Positions 16,668-25,046 of a DNA stretch of 64,000 nt are shown piece after piece (within the stretch, counting starts at the first letter, position 1; each line of letters begins with the position of its first letter). The position numbers and the translations under genes are program-made. Under the pieces are notes generated by a model. The model worked only from the letters and a program-made list of their open reading frames with translations, did not search any database and was not told the DNA's origin. Source of the DNA: Nonlabens dokdonensis DSW-6 (lineage in GTDB: Bacteria > Bacteroidota > Bacteroidia > Flavobacteriales > Flavobacteriaceae); contig NC_020156.1 of the NCBI RefSeq assembly GCF_000332115.1, forward strand, positions 1,674,001 to 1,738,000, in the 5' to 3' direction.

Positions 16668-16695
16668 TTGAAACGATCGTTTCAATATATATTTG
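16668..16695 (+). promoter_or_regulatory. tetR promoter
   Basis: TTG at 16668-16670, 17 bases to TATATTTG at 16688-16695 (equivalently TTTT with 19 bases), ten bases before the ATG at 16706. The operator palindrome at 16670-16683 lies between the two boxes, so a bound repressor would block it. Confidence 0.7.
16670..16683. promoter_or_regulatory. TetR operator 1, GAAACGATCGTTTC
   Basis: Perfect 14-bp palindrome inside the tetR promoter; the same core followed by AATATA recurs before the SDR gene. Confidence 0.8.
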
Positions 16696-16705
16696 CAGTG
16701 ATATT

Positions 16706-17278
16706 ATGCCTCGAATAGAAACTTTTAATAGAGAACAAGTGCTTCAAAATGCCATGCAGGTATTTTGGGAGCGTGGCTATAATGCTACTAGTATGCAAGA
16801 TCTTGTTGATGCTACAAGGTTAAATAGGAGTAGTATTTACAATAGCTTTGGTGGTAAAATGGAATTATATCAGGCTTCTTTAAATAAGTATCTAGAAGAC
16901 ACTCAATCTCAGTTTGCTCCTATTTTAAATAGTGATAAAAATCCCTTAGATAAAATACGTTCAATTTTTGAAAGCTTTTTATCAGAAATCTATCATGATT
17001 CTCGTGGTTGTATGAGTATGAATTGTAAGTCTGAAATGTCGTCAAATGAGGACTTGAGAAAATGGTTAGAAATTACTCAAGAGCAAACGTTAACTATGTT
17101 TCAGCAATTAATTCAAGAAGGTCAAAATCAAGGCGACATCAATAAAAATCAAAGCTGTCGTGTTTATGCATGGCATGTATTCAATTCCTTTCAAGGATTT
17201 AGAATGACAGGAATTTTAGAAAAGCAAACAGGTGTACTAAAAAGCATAATAGATAACAGTTTAAGTATATTAAAGTGA
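16706..17278 (+). CDS. TetR/AcrR family transcriptional regulator, 190 aa
   Basis: N-terminal TetR helix-turn-helix (residues ~8-55: REQVLQNAMQVFWERGYNATSMQDLVDATRLNRSSIYNSFGGKMELY). The C-terminal ligand and dimer domain (~75-185) holds three Cys-containing stretches (RGCMSMNCKSEM; NQSCRVYAW). It probably represses itself and the adjacent SDR gene through the shared palindrome (inference from operator positions). The Cys pair near residues 104-109 may sense electrophiles or oxidation, as in NemR-like members; this is a guess. The gap to the SDR gene is 51 bases. Confidence 0.93.
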   Translation: MPRIETFNREQVLQNAMQVFWERGYNATSMQDLVDATRLNRSSIYNSFGGKMELYQASLNKYLEDTQSQFAPILNSDKNPLDKIRSIFESFLSEIYHDSRGCMSMNCKSEMSSNEDLRKWLEITQEQTLTMFQQLIQEGQNQGDINKNQSCRVYAWHVFNSFQGFRMTGILEKQTGVLKSIIDNSLSILK

Positions 17279-17297
17279 ATTTTTTTTAACCCAATTT

Positions 17298-17311
17298 GGA
17301 ACGATCGTTTC
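17298..17311. promoter_or_regulatory. TetR operator 2, GGAACGATCGTTTC
   Basis: Near-perfect repeat of operator 1 (first base changed), 18 bases upstream of the SDR start, again followed by AATATA. Confidence 0.8.
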
Positions 17312-17329
17312 AATATAAAACAATTAATA

Positions 17330-18079
17330 ATGAGTAAATTAAAAGGAAAAGTAATCGTAATTACAGGTGGTACAAGCGGTATAGGTAAAGCAACAGCTCA
17401 AGAGTTTCTTGATCAAGGAGCTAAGGTCATTATCACAAGTCGTAAACAAAATAATATTGATGCAACGATAAAAGAGTTAGGAGGAAACCTAACAGGTTTT
17501 GTAAGTGACGCTGGAAACTTTGATGACCTTCAAAATTTCAACAAGGAACTAGGTAAATACACAGATCATGTAGATGTTTTATTTGTTAATGCTGGTTTTG
17601 GTAAATTCACGTCTCTAGTTGATGCTGACGAAGAGCTGTTTGATTCTCAATTCAATGCCTTAGTTAAAGGTAGTTACTTCACTATTCAAAAAACACTACC
17701 TTATTTGAAAGCAGGTAGTTCTGTGATTTTAAATACTAGTGTTGTTACAGATATTGCAATGCCTGGAGCTAGCATTTATGGAGCTGCAAAAAGTGCCGTT
17801 TCTTACTTGACTAAAAGTTTTGCAAATGAGCTTAAAGAGCAACAAATAAGAGTAAACGCCGTGAGTCCTGGTCCTATAGGTACTAATTTTTTTAATGAGG
17901 CTGGAGTATCGCAAGAGCAACAAGAGGCAATGGCCACTCAGATACTAGCTCAAGTTCCTATGAACAGATTTGGTGAAGCATCTGAAATTGCAAAAACAGT
18001 AGCTTTCCTAGCAAGTTCTGATTCTAGTTTTATAACTGGTCACGAGATTCAAGTGGATGGAGGAATGGCACAGATTTAA
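17330..18079 (+). CDS. short-chain dehydrogenase/reductase, 249 aa
   Basis: Classical SDR using NAD(P)H. Cofactor motif TGGTSGIG at residues 12-19; NAG motif (FVNAGFG) and active-site Tyr150 and Lys154 in YGAAK, with the Ser of NTSVV upstream. SPGPIGTNFF and the C-terminal GHEIQVDGGMAQI complete the family pattern. The SRK after strand beta-2 (residues ~37-39) suggests NADPH preference. Controlled with the TetR gene upstream by a shared palindrome, so it probably reduces a reactive carbonyl or quinone that the regulator senses (inference). Substrate unknown. Confidence 0.93.
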   Translation: MSKLKGKVIVITGGTSGIGKATAQEFLDQGAKVIITSRKQNNIDATIKELGGNLTGFVSDAGNFDDLQNFNKELGKYTDHVDVLFVNAGFGKFTSLVDADEELFDSQFNALVKGSYFTIQKTLPYLKAGSSVILNTSVVTDIAMPGASIYGAAKSAVSYLTKSFANELKEQQIRVNAVSPGPIGTNFFNEAGVSQEQQEAMATQILAQVPMNRFGEASEIAKTVAFLASSDSSFITGHEIQVDGGMAQI

Positions 18080-18099
18080 AAGGATAAATCTGAGATGAT

Positions 18100-18139
18100 A
18101 AGTCACAAGAGCTCAACATTTGAAGAACTCTTGTGACTT
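18100..18139. terminator. bidirectional terminator
   Basis: Stem AAGTCACAAGAG / CTCTTGTGACTT between convergent SDR and lipoprotein genes, with T-run TTTTGTTTTT on the plus strand. Confidence 0.8.
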
Positions 18140-18151
18140 TTGTTTTTAGTA

Positions 18152-18946
18152 TCAATCTACATAAATACCATTTTCTGGCATTTTAAAAGTCTGCTTATCT
18201 AGTCCTCCACGATCAATGTCTACTTTTGAGAAAACCCTAGTCTTTCCAGCGCTCACTGTAGGTTTATTCTCTTCTACTTTGTACCAGGTCAACTCCTTTG
18301 GAAGCAGTAAACCATTAACTTCTTGCCATTTATTGTATTTAATGTAACTGTATTCATTAGACTTTTCACTTTGACCATAAGTTACCGTATACGCAAGCCA
18401 TTCCATTTTTTTAGTTTCTGGATGGTAATACAGGATGTAATTATCGTCTGGCGCGTCACCTACATTTGCTTCATAACCTATTTTAATTCCTGGATAAACT
18501 AAGCCATCTTTTTCTAATGGTGCCGCATCACTATAAACTATTCCATCGTCTGCCAGTAAAAAAGGCATGGCATAAAAATAAAACATCAAATTGTGATAGA
18601 ATCGAGCACGTTCTTTAGGAAAATAGGTGCTGTCTTGAGCGATCCAGACTTTTCCATTAATAGAACCTATACTATAGTTAGGAGCTTCCAACATGATATC
18701 TCGTGATTTGAGGTCTGTAATGGTGCTTTGATCGTCCATATTATAAGTCATGCTTTTCATTTCAGACCATTCTTGAAGTCCTCCATGAGCGCTGAAAACA
18801 TTTAGTAACTCTTCTGGATATCTAGATGTATCAATTGCTGCGATCTTAGCTTCAGTGGATGGTACCTCTTTTGAAGGGCTGTCGTTCTCTGTCTTGCACG
18901 ATGTGATTACTAAAATACAGGCAAGGGCAATAAATAAATTTTTCAT
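18152..18946 (-). CDS. lipoprotein, DUF6503-like, 264 aa
   Basis: Lipobox VITSC (Cys about residue 17). The mature part begins YPEELLNVFSAHGGLQEWSEMKSMTYNM and continues with strands such as TYFPKERARFYHNLMFYFYAMPFLLAD and LLLPKELTWYKVEE. This is the layout I associate with DUF6503, a flavobacterial family related in fold to LolA/LppX-like lipid-binding half-barrels (fold relation is inference). Function unknown. Single gene, convergent with the SDR gene. Confidence 0.7.
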   Translation of the reverse strand: MKNLFIALACILVITSCKTENDSPSKEVPSTEAKIAAIDTSRYPEELLNVFSAHGGLQEWSEMKSMTYNMDDQSTITDLKSRDIMLEAPNYSIGSINGKVWIAQDSTYFPKERARFYHNLMFYFYAMPFLLADDGIVYSDAAPLEKDGLVYPGIKIGYEANVGDAPDDNYILYYHPETKKMEWLAYTVTYGQSEKSNEYSYIKYNKWQEVNGLLLPKELTWYKVEENKPTVSAGKTRVFSKVDIDRGGLDKQTFKMPENGIYVD

Positions 18947-19007
18947 ATTTCAAATTTAAATGTAAATATACAGCGACTGTTCAAGGCTAGATTATTAATA
19001 ATGCCTA

Positions 19008-19089
19008 AGAACTTGAACATTTTACCTTTACCCATCGTAGCAATTAGTAATCTACAGAATCAGTTATAAAAATTTTAAGTTCAAGTTCT
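19008..19089. promoter_or_regulatory. inverted repeat AGAACTTGAA ... TTCAAGTTCT
   Basis: 10-bp perfect arms at 19008-19017 and 19080-19089, 62 bases apart, in the region between the divergent DUF6503-like and BNR genes. Function unclear: two operator half-sites or a long-range hairpin. Confidence 0.35.
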
Positions 19090-19123
19090 AACTCGTATCT
19101 TTAAACGCCAATAAAATTAAGCT

Positions 19124-21967
19124 ATGAAACAATTTCTTTCTATTCTATTTTTAAGTTCTTTTTTGATTTCTTTTGCCCAAAATCCTAAAGCAACTCCTAC
19201 GACAAAAGTTCAAAGTGGTCTTTTAAAAATGGAGCAAATGGAGCAATCATCTCCGTTTAAAAATCTAGAATTTAAAAACATAGGGCCTACAGTGATGTCT
19301 GGTCGCGTCGTAGATGTAGACGTAAACCCTAATGATCCTACCGAGATGCTTGTTGCCTACGCCAGCGGTGGATTGTGGCATTCTAATAATAACGGTACCA
19401 GTTTTACTCCTGTTATGGATAACGCAAGCACCATTAATCTAGGAGATATTGCGGTAGATTGGGATGCTAAAACTATCTGGGCAGGAACTGGAGAAAATAA
19501 TTCTAGCCGCAGCAGCTATGCTGGAATAGGTTTGCTTAAATCAACAGATTGGGGTAAAACATGGAGTGAACCTATGCTTACTGACTCTCATCATATCGGT
19601 CGCATTTTAATAGACCCTAAAAACACAGATCATGTCGTGGTAGCCGTAACGGGACCTTTATACTCACAGAGCGATTCTAGAGGAATTTACGCTACAAAAG
19701 ATGGCGGAAACACTTGGAATAAAACACTTTTTGCGACTAACATGGCTGGATTTATAGACCTAGCTGTTGCACCAGAAGATTTTAATGTAATGTATGCGGC
19801 AAGTTGGGAAAAAGATCGCAAAGCTTGGAATTTTGATGGAGATGGAGAAGCAAGTGCTATTTATAAAAGTACGGACGCTGGACAAACCTGGACTAAAATA
19901 ACCACAGAATCCAGTGGCTTCCCTATTGGGACTGGAGTAGGCCGTATAGGACTTGCTGTTTATGATGCCAACACCGTGTATGCCATTCATGATTCGCAAT
20001 TTAGGAGACCTAAAAAAGAAGACGATTCATCAAAAGATGAAAATAAAAACCTTTCTAAGGATGATTTTAAGCAGATGTCCAAAGAAGCATTTTTAGCATT
20101 AGAAGATAAAAAACTCAATACTTTTCTTAAACAAAACGGTTTTCAAGAAAAATACAGAGCGCAAAATGTAAAAAATATGGTTCGCGCTGGTGACGCAACT
20201 CCTATGGATGTTGCTAAGTACCTTGAGAATGCCAATACGCAGCTTTTTGATACACCAGTAAAAGGTGCCGAACTCTATCGCTCCAACGACGGTGGAAAGA
20301 CTTGGAAAAAAACTCATGAAGATCAAATCGACAACGTTTTCTACAGCTACGGTTATTACTTTGCCCAAGTACGAGTAGATCCTAGCGACGTGAATCATGT
20401 TTATGTAATGGGTGTCCCGATAATCAAATCTGATGACGGCGGAAAAACATGGAAAAGCATTTCAAAAGAAAATGTTCATGCAGATCATCATGCATTATGG
20501 ATCAACCCAAACAAAAGAGGCCATATTATTAACGGTAACGATGGCGGACTGAATATCTCCTATGATGATGGAGAGACTTGGATTAAAAACAACTCGGCTA
20601 GTGTAGGACAATTTTATGCGATTAATTATGATATGGAAAAACCATATAACGTTTATGGCGGCTTGCAAGATAACGGCGTTTGGGTAGGCGCTCATAATGC
20701 TAGAGAAGATAGATCATGGCATCAACAAGGTCAGTATCCATGGGAATCTATTATGGGTGGCGATGGAATGCAAATACAAATCGATTCTAGAAATAGCGAT
20801 ATCGTTTATACCGGTTATCAATTTGGTAATTATTATAGAATTAATCGCGACACAGAAGATGGGACTTATATCCAGCCAAAACACGAATTAGGAGAATCTC
20901 CTTACCGCTTTAATTGGCAAACTCCTATATTATTGAGTTCGCACAATCAAGACATCCTGTATTTAGGAGGCAATAAATTACACCGATCGATGAATCAAGG
21001 AGACGACTGGACTGCCATTTCTCCAGACCTGACTCAAGGCGGTAAAGAAGGAAATGTAACTTATGGCACGCTTACTAGCATTAGTGAATCTCCATTTCAA
21101 TTTGGTTTAATTTACACAGGATCTGACGATGGATTAGTTCAAATTACAAAAGACGGTGGCGCAAGCTGGAATAGGATTAAAGGCAACTGGCCAGTGAACC
21201 TTTGGGTAAGCCGTGTGGTAGCTTCACAACACGATCAAGCGACTGTTTATGTAACCTTAAATGGTTACCGTTTTGACGATTTTACACCTTACGTTTTTAA
21301 AAGTACCGACTATGGTAAGACTTGGACTAACATCGGCAATTCTATTCCTACTTCACCAGTGAATGTGATTATTGAACATCCTAAGAAAGAAAATATCTTG
21401 TTTTTGGGAACAGATAATGCCAGCTACATCAGTACTGATTCAGGAAGTACTTGGAATCTCCTAAACAATGGCATGCCACCTGTAGCTGTTCATGACATGA
21501 AAATACAGCCAGAGGCAAATGATTTACTGATAGGAACACATGGTCGCTCCATTTACACGGCAAATCTGGATGCATTAGAATTATTAGGCGATGATGATAA
21601 TTTCGCTTTCGCGAAAGTCGACAAAATGAGAGCTTCTTCTAGATACGGCTCACAAGGATTTATGTGGAGTGAAGGACCAGAGCCTAAAATTGAGTTGACT
21701 TTCTATTCAAAAATGGCTGGTAAAGTAAAAATGGAAGTCCTTATTGAAGATGGGAAAACCATTTATGAAAATGGAACAAATGCAAGTAAAGGTTTGAACT
21801 TTTATACTTATGATGGTAGTGTAGGTGAATATGCTTTGAAAAGATTTGATGAAGAAAACCGACCTAAAAAAGCAGATAACGGTAAGTACTACCTAACTAA
21901 AGGAACGTATACTATTAAATTGACTGGTAATTCTGGTACTGCAACACAAGAGTTGATTGTTGAGTAA
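19124..21967 (+). CDS. sortilin/VPS10-like BNR repeat protein, 947 aa
   Basis: Sec signal peptide ending at ISFAQN. Most of the chain is beta-propeller with many BNR/Asp-box motifs (KSTDWGKTWS, ATKDGGNTWNK, KSTDAGQTWTK, RSNDGGKTWKK, KSDDGGKTWKS, SYDDGETWIK, ITKDGGASWNR, KSTDYGKTWTN, STDSGSTWNL), as in VPS10/sortilin-type and exo-glucanase-like propellers. A charged insert lies at about 300-365. The C-terminal ~100 residues are beta-sandwich-like. The catalytic residues of glycosidases cannot be assigned, and related proteins are annotated only as glycosyl hydrolase-like. Probably periplasmic or surface-exposed. Codons near residue 827 contain a variant palindrome. Confidence 0.85.
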   Translation: MKQFLSILFLSSFLISFAQNPKATPTTKVQSGLLKMEQMEQSSPFKNLEFKNIGPTVMSGRVVDVDVNPNDPTEMLVAYASGGLWHSNNNGTSFTPVMDNASTINLGDIAVDWDAKTIWAGTGENNSSRSSYAGIGLLKSTDWGKTWSEPMLTDSHHIGRILIDPKNTDHVVVAVTGPLYSQSDSRGIYATKDGGNTWNKTLFATNMAGFIDLAVAPEDFNVMYAASWEKDRKAWNFDGDGEASAIYKSTDAGQTWTKITTESSGFPIGTGVGRIGLAVYDANTVYAIHDSQFRRPKKEDDSSKDENKNLSKDDFKQMSKEAFLALEDKKLNTFLKQNGFQEKYRAQNVKNMVRAGDATPMDVAKYLENANTQLFDTPVKGAELYRSNDGGKTWKKTHEDQIDNVFYSYGYYFAQVRVDPSDVNHVYVMGVPIIKSDDGGKTWKSISKENVHADHHALWINPNKRGHIINGNDGGLNISYDDGETWIKNNSASVGQFYAINYDMEKPYNVYGGLQDNGVWVGAHNAREDRSWHQQGQYPWESIMGGDGMQIQIDSRNSDIVYTGYQFGNYYRINRDTEDGTYIQPKHELGESPYRFNWQTPILLSSHNQDILYLGGNKLHRSMNQGDDWTAISPDLTQGGKEGNVTYGTLTSISESPFQFGLIYTGSDDGLVQITKDGGASWNRIKGNWPVNLWVSRVVASQHDQATVYVTLNGYRFDDFTPYVFKSTDYGKTWTNIGNSIPTSPVNVIIEHPKKENILFLGTDNASYISTDSGSTWNLLNNGMPPVAVHDMKIQPEANDLLIGTHGRSIYTANLDALELLGDDDNFAFAKVDKMRASSRYGSQGFMWSEGPEPKIELTFYSKMAGKVKMEVLIEDGKTIYENGTNASKGLNFYTYDGSVGEYALKRFDEENRPKKADNGKYYLTKGTYTIKLTGNSGTATQELIVE
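21604..21617. repeat. partial palindrome CGCTTTCGCGAAAG inside BNR gene
   Basis: First 14 bases of the consensus, then TCG. Encodes FAFAK in frame. Confidence 0.7.
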
Positions 21968-22005
21968 TTGATAATAAAAGTCTACTCTTCATTTAAAAAA
22001 TCTTT

Positions 22006-22563
22006 ATGAGTCAACTCAAAGTAAGACTTTTATTATTTATACCGATAATATTTTTATTTATTCAATGTATTGACAACTCAGAAAAAATAAACAAATTTGA
22101 TGAGATGGAAAGTGCAATTCTTAAAGACAAAATTATTTGGAATAAAAATAAAAAATTAAAATGGTCGGACTTCAGATATGACCCAACGGAAAAATCTTTT
22201 GTTATATATACTAACGTTGGTTTAAGTGCAAGATATAATGTTGACAATCCAATAATGTTTCGTTCTTATACTACTTTTTCTAGAACAAAGTCCATTGTTT
22301 CTGATACAACTCACAAAGATGATTTGAGAATAGCACAAGCTAAATTCGATCTTTTAGAAACATATCGGAGAAAAATGCTACAAAAAGTTGATAGTATTAG
22401 AGGTTTGAAATCGAAAAACTTTGAAAAATCTTATTTTGACGATGTGCTTAAAAAATATTATAATGACTTTGACAAGGAATGGGAAATGTATAGACCAATC
22501 ACTATTGAATCTTTAGAAACAGTTGAGAGAAAAATTGAAAAAGAATTGAATAAGTCATATTAA
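22006..22563 (+). CDS. lipoprotein resembling DUF922, 185 aa
   Basis: Hydrophobic N-terminus with a Cys at FIQC (about residue 21). IIWNKNKKLKWSDFRYDP followed by a beta-rich stretch and a long helix is the order of features in DUF922, a putative Zn peptidase family. The family's HEQxHFD metal motif is not intact: the matching stretch reads LRIAQAKFDLLETYRRKML, with Asp and Phe kept but both His lost. If related, it is catalytically dead. AT-rich compared with its neighbours. It lies 38 bases after the BNR gene. Confidence 0.6.
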   Translation: MSQLKVRLLLFIPIIFLFIQCIDNSEKINKFDEMESAILKDKIIWNKNKKLKWSDFRYDPTEKSFVIYTNVGLSARYNVDNPIMFRSYTTFSRTKSIVSDTTHKDDLRIAQAKFDLLETYRRKMLQKVDSIRGLKSKNFEKSYFDDVLKKYYNDFDKEWEMYRPITIESLETVERKIEKELNKSY

Positions 22564-22576
22564 CCTTAGAATCAAT

Positions 22577-23395
22577 ATGAAACATTACTTTTTAGTTCTC
22601 GTACTATTAATACTCAGTTGTGGAGAAAAACAATCACAACAAGAAGAATTATCCTATATGAAAACAACCATCCAACTAGAAAATGAGCAAGTTTCTATAG
22701 ATCTTTCAAAACCTCATGATATCAGTATTGCGGTTCAAAACAATGCTGGCGTGGGCGCTTGGTATATTGATCAGCCGCAAATAAAGCACGTAGAAGTAGA
22801 TGGTTATGTTGGGAATGTAAAATTGGGCGGCTCGACTAATTTTAATGATGTGAATTTTAATCCGCACAGTCATGGAACGCATACAGAATGTATAGGTCAT
22901 ATAACAGAAGAATTTCATAGTGTCAACGATGCGCTGGACGGTACGTTTTTTAAAGCACAATTGATGAGTGTGACACCACAAGAGATGGACGGTGATTTAG
23001 TCATTAATGAATCCGTAACTGCCGGTTTAAAAGATGGTGTAACCGCCGTGATACTGCGTACGATGCCCAATCCTGAGAGTAAGATGACTACAAATTATTC
23101 TAATACAAATCCGCCGTATGTAGATGCTGGCTTGATGTTACGCTTTCGCGAAAGCGGAATCAAACATTTTCTTATAGACTTGCCTAGTGTGGATAAAGAG
23201 AAAGATAATGGTGCACTTCTAGCGCATAAGTCTTTTTGGAATTTTGATGGAGAGCAACGGCTTGATGCAACCATTACCGAATTTATTTATGTGCCTGAAG
23301 CTGTAAAAGATGGTTTGTATATGCTGGACCTTCAAGTCGCACCTATTGAAAATGATGCGGCGCCATCGCGGCCTATTCTCTACCAGATATTGTAA
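22577..23395 (+). CDS. cyclase/kynurenine formamidase family hydrolase, lipoprotein, 272 aa
   Basis: Metal-dependent hydrolase fold. N-terminal lipobox LILSC (Cys about residue 15). The metal-binding segment is HSHGTHTECIGH (His97, His99, His102), close to the HxGTHxDxPxH signature but with Glu-Cys-Ile-Gly-His in place of Asp-x-Pro-x-His. SIAVQN near the start corresponds to the usual DLS/H strand. Family members open amide or ester rings (N-formylkynurenine, isatin); the substrate here is open and the lipid anchor suggests a periplasmic role. A palindrome copy encodes RFRES (residues 189-193). Confidence 0.85.
   Translation: MKHYFLVLVLLILSCGEKQSQQEELSYMKTTIQLENEQVSIDLSKPHDISIAVQNNAGVGAWYIDQPQIKHVEVDGYVGNVKLGGSTNFNDVNFNPHSHGTHTECIGHITEEFHSVNDALDGTFFKAQLMSVTPQEMDGDLVINESVTAGLKDGVTAVILRTMPNPESKMTTNYSNTNPPYVDAGLMLRFRESGIKHFLIDLPSVDKEKDNGALLAHKSFWNFDGEQRLDATITEFIYVPEAVKDGLYMLDLQVAPIENDAAPSRPILYQIL
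23141..23156. repeat. CGCTTTCGCGAAAGCG palindrome inside cyclase gene, copy 7
   Basis: Exact, in frame, read as RFRES. Confidence 0.95.
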
Positions 23396-23404
23396 ATTTG
23401 ACAA

Positions 23405-24025
23405 ATGGATTTATTATTTTTTCTTGGACTAGCTTTAGGAGCCATTGCCTCGTTTTTTATTTTCAAATACTTCTTTAAAGGTGGTAAAAGAGAAAATAGA
23501 CAAGAACAAAGCGTTGTGTTGATGGAGAAAATACGTTCTGTATGTAAATTCATTACGGTCGAAGGTGATTTTTCTGAAATTTACCACTATCAAAATGTAA
23601 AAGATAAAATTGCCAACTTCCTTCTAGGAAAAAAGAAAGCTATTATATTGATCAAGGCAAAAGCTCATATAGGATTTGATCTTACTAAAATAGAAATGGA
23701 TAGCGATCCAGATGCCAAAACGATCACGCTTAGAAATTTCCCGCAGCCACAAATTTTGAGTATAGAAACAGACTTCAGTTATTATGATAAATCTGAAGGT
23801 TGGGCAAACTATTTCACCAGTGATGATCTTACCGAAGTAACACGCAATGCTAAACAGCACATCATCGATAAAGTTCCAGAAAGCGGTCTTATGGAACAAG
23901 CCAAAAAAGAGGCAATAATGGCGATTAAAATGATGGAAGGACTTGCTGCAACTATAGGATGGAAGCTGGATTACAATGCTTTGGTCCTTGATCAAAGTGT
24001 TGAGGATAAGAAAATAGAGAGATAA
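23405..24025 (+). CDS. DUF4230 membrane-anchored protein, 206 aa
   Basis: N-terminal transmembrane segment (residues ~2-22, LLFFLGLALGAIASFFIFKYF), then a soluble domain with VEGDFSEIYHYQN, KKKAIILIKAKAHIGFDLTKIEMD, TLRNFPQPQILSIETDFSYYD and a C-terminal helical stretch. This matches DUF4230, a widespread family of membrane-anchored proteins of unknown function. It starts 9 bases after the cyclase stop. Confidence 0.85.
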   Translation: MDLLFFLGLALGAIASFFIFKYFFKGGKRENRQEQSVVLMEKIRSVCKFITVEGDFSEIYHYQNVKDKIANFLLGKKKAIILIKAKAHIGFDLTKIEMDSDPDAKTITLRNFPQPQILSIETDFSYYDKSEGWANYFTSDDLTEVTRNAKQHIIDKVPESGLMEQAKKEAIMAIKMMEGLAATIGWKLDYNALVLDQSVEDKKIER

Positions 24026-24052
24026 ACGTATATTTGAAAAAAAAGCATTCTA

Positions 24053-24286
24053 ATGGACTTACAATCTAGAAAAATCGAGTTTATTCAAGAGTTTCTAAAA
24101 TTAGAAAGTGATGACGCAATTTCAAAACTAGAACTAACCTTAAAAAATATAAGTAACAAGTTAAAATCAGAACCTGTTGAGCCAATGACTATGGAAGAAT
24201 TGAATGCTCGAATTGACAAATCTGAAGATGATTTTGTAAATGGTTCCTACATTTCAGCTGAGGAGTTGTTAGAAAAATTTAAGTAA
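24053..24286 (+). CDS. antitoxin of a type II toxin-antitoxin pair, 77 aa
   Basis: Small charged helical protein: DLQSRKIEFIQEFLKLESDDAISKLELTL, then PMTMEELNARIDKSEDDFVNGSYISAEELLEKF. This is the usual flavobacterial partner of RelE/ParE toxins, with an N-terminal dimer region and a C-terminal toxin-wrapping tail. No separate HTH or ribbon-helix-helix motif is obvious. Its stop codon shares one base with the toxin ATG, so translation is coupled. Confidence 0.82.
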   Translation: MDLQSRKIEFIQEFLKLESDDAISKLELTLKNISNKLKSEPVEPMTMEELNARIDKSEDDFVNGSYISAEELLEKFK

Positions 24287-24603
24287 TGCTATTTGAGATA
24301 AATTGGTCCACAACCGCACAGGAACAATTGTTTCTAATTTATGAATATTATTCTGAAAAATTATCCTCAAAAACTGCCTCAAAACTCATTCGTGGGATTA
24401 TAAATGAATCATTATCCTTAAAACAAACACCTTATCTAGGTCAAAAGGAAGTATTGTTAGAAAATCGAAGTAAAGATTTCAGATACTTAATTCATAAAAA
24501 TTATAAGATCATATATGTTATCGACGAGGAAATTTATACCATAAAAATATATGATGTTTTTGATGTTAGGCAAAGCCCTAATAAACTATTTAGAAATATA
24601 TAA
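24286..24603 (+). CDS. RelE/ParE family toxin, 105 aa
   Basis: ParE/RelE fold: INWSTTAQEQLFLIYEYYSEKLSSKTASKLIRGI ... QTPYLGQKEVLLENRSKDFRYLIHKNYKIIYVIDEEIYTIKIYDVFDVRQSPNKL as short blocks. RYLIHKNYKIIYVID and IYDVFDVRQSP are the conserved strands. Members are either gyrase poisons (ParE) or ribosome-dependent mRNA nucleases (RelE). The missing Lys/His catalytic set of RelE cannot be judged reliably. Expressed after its antitoxin. Confidence 0.88.
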   Translation: MLFEINWSTTAQEQLFLIYEYYSEKLSSKTASKLIRGIINESLSLKQTPYLGQKEVLLENRSKDFRYLIHKNYKIIYVIDEEIYTIKIYDVFDVRQSPNKLFRNI

Positions 24604-24608
24604 AATCC

Positions 24609-24977
24609 ATGCAAATAGACGAGCTTAGAGACTATTGCCTTTCTAAAAAAGGAGCGACTGAAGAATTTCCTTTTGATGAGGTAACGCTGGTTTTTAAAGT
24701 GATGAATAAAATGTTTTGCCTAGCTGGCTTAGAGAAATGGGAACGCGGAGAAAAAACTATCAATTTAAAATGCGATCCAGAACAAGCCATTAAACTACGT
24801 GAAAAATACGACGGAACAGTGATAGGTGGTTTTCATTCTAATAAAAAACACTGGAATACGATTTATACAGATCGGGAAATGCCTTCTAGAGAAATACAAC
24901 ACTGGATCAATCATAGTTATGATCTTGTTGTGTCTAAATTGACTAAAAAAGAAAAGGAGATTTTAAAAAATCTATAG
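24609..24977 (+). CDS. MmcQ/YjbR family protein, 122 aa
   Basis: Complete MmcQ/YjbR domain (CyaY-like fold): residues DELRDYCLSKKGATEEFPFDEVTLVFKVMNKMF, LKCDPEQAIKLREKYDGTVIGGFHSNKKHWNTIY and a C-terminal helix W-I-N-H-SYDLVVSKL. Members are described as double-stranded DNA-binding, but the role is not established. It begins 5 bases after the toxin stop; independent in function as far as can be seen. Confidence 0.88.
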   Translation: MQIDELRDYCLSKKGATEEFPFDEVTLVFKVMNKMFCLAGLEKWERGEKTINLKCDPEQAIKLREKYDGTVIGGFHSNKKHWNTIYTDREMPSREIQHWINHSYDLVVSKLTKKEKEILKNL

Positions 24978-25046
24978 AATTTAAAAAAGTAAAACCTACA
25001 TAAAAACAGTTCTTTATTATACTGGAGCTGATAAAAAACTAAAATA

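Noticed and set aside
23624-23995. A 123-codon frame opposite the DUF4230 gene
   Set aside because: Antisense to a supported gene and without recognisable domain.
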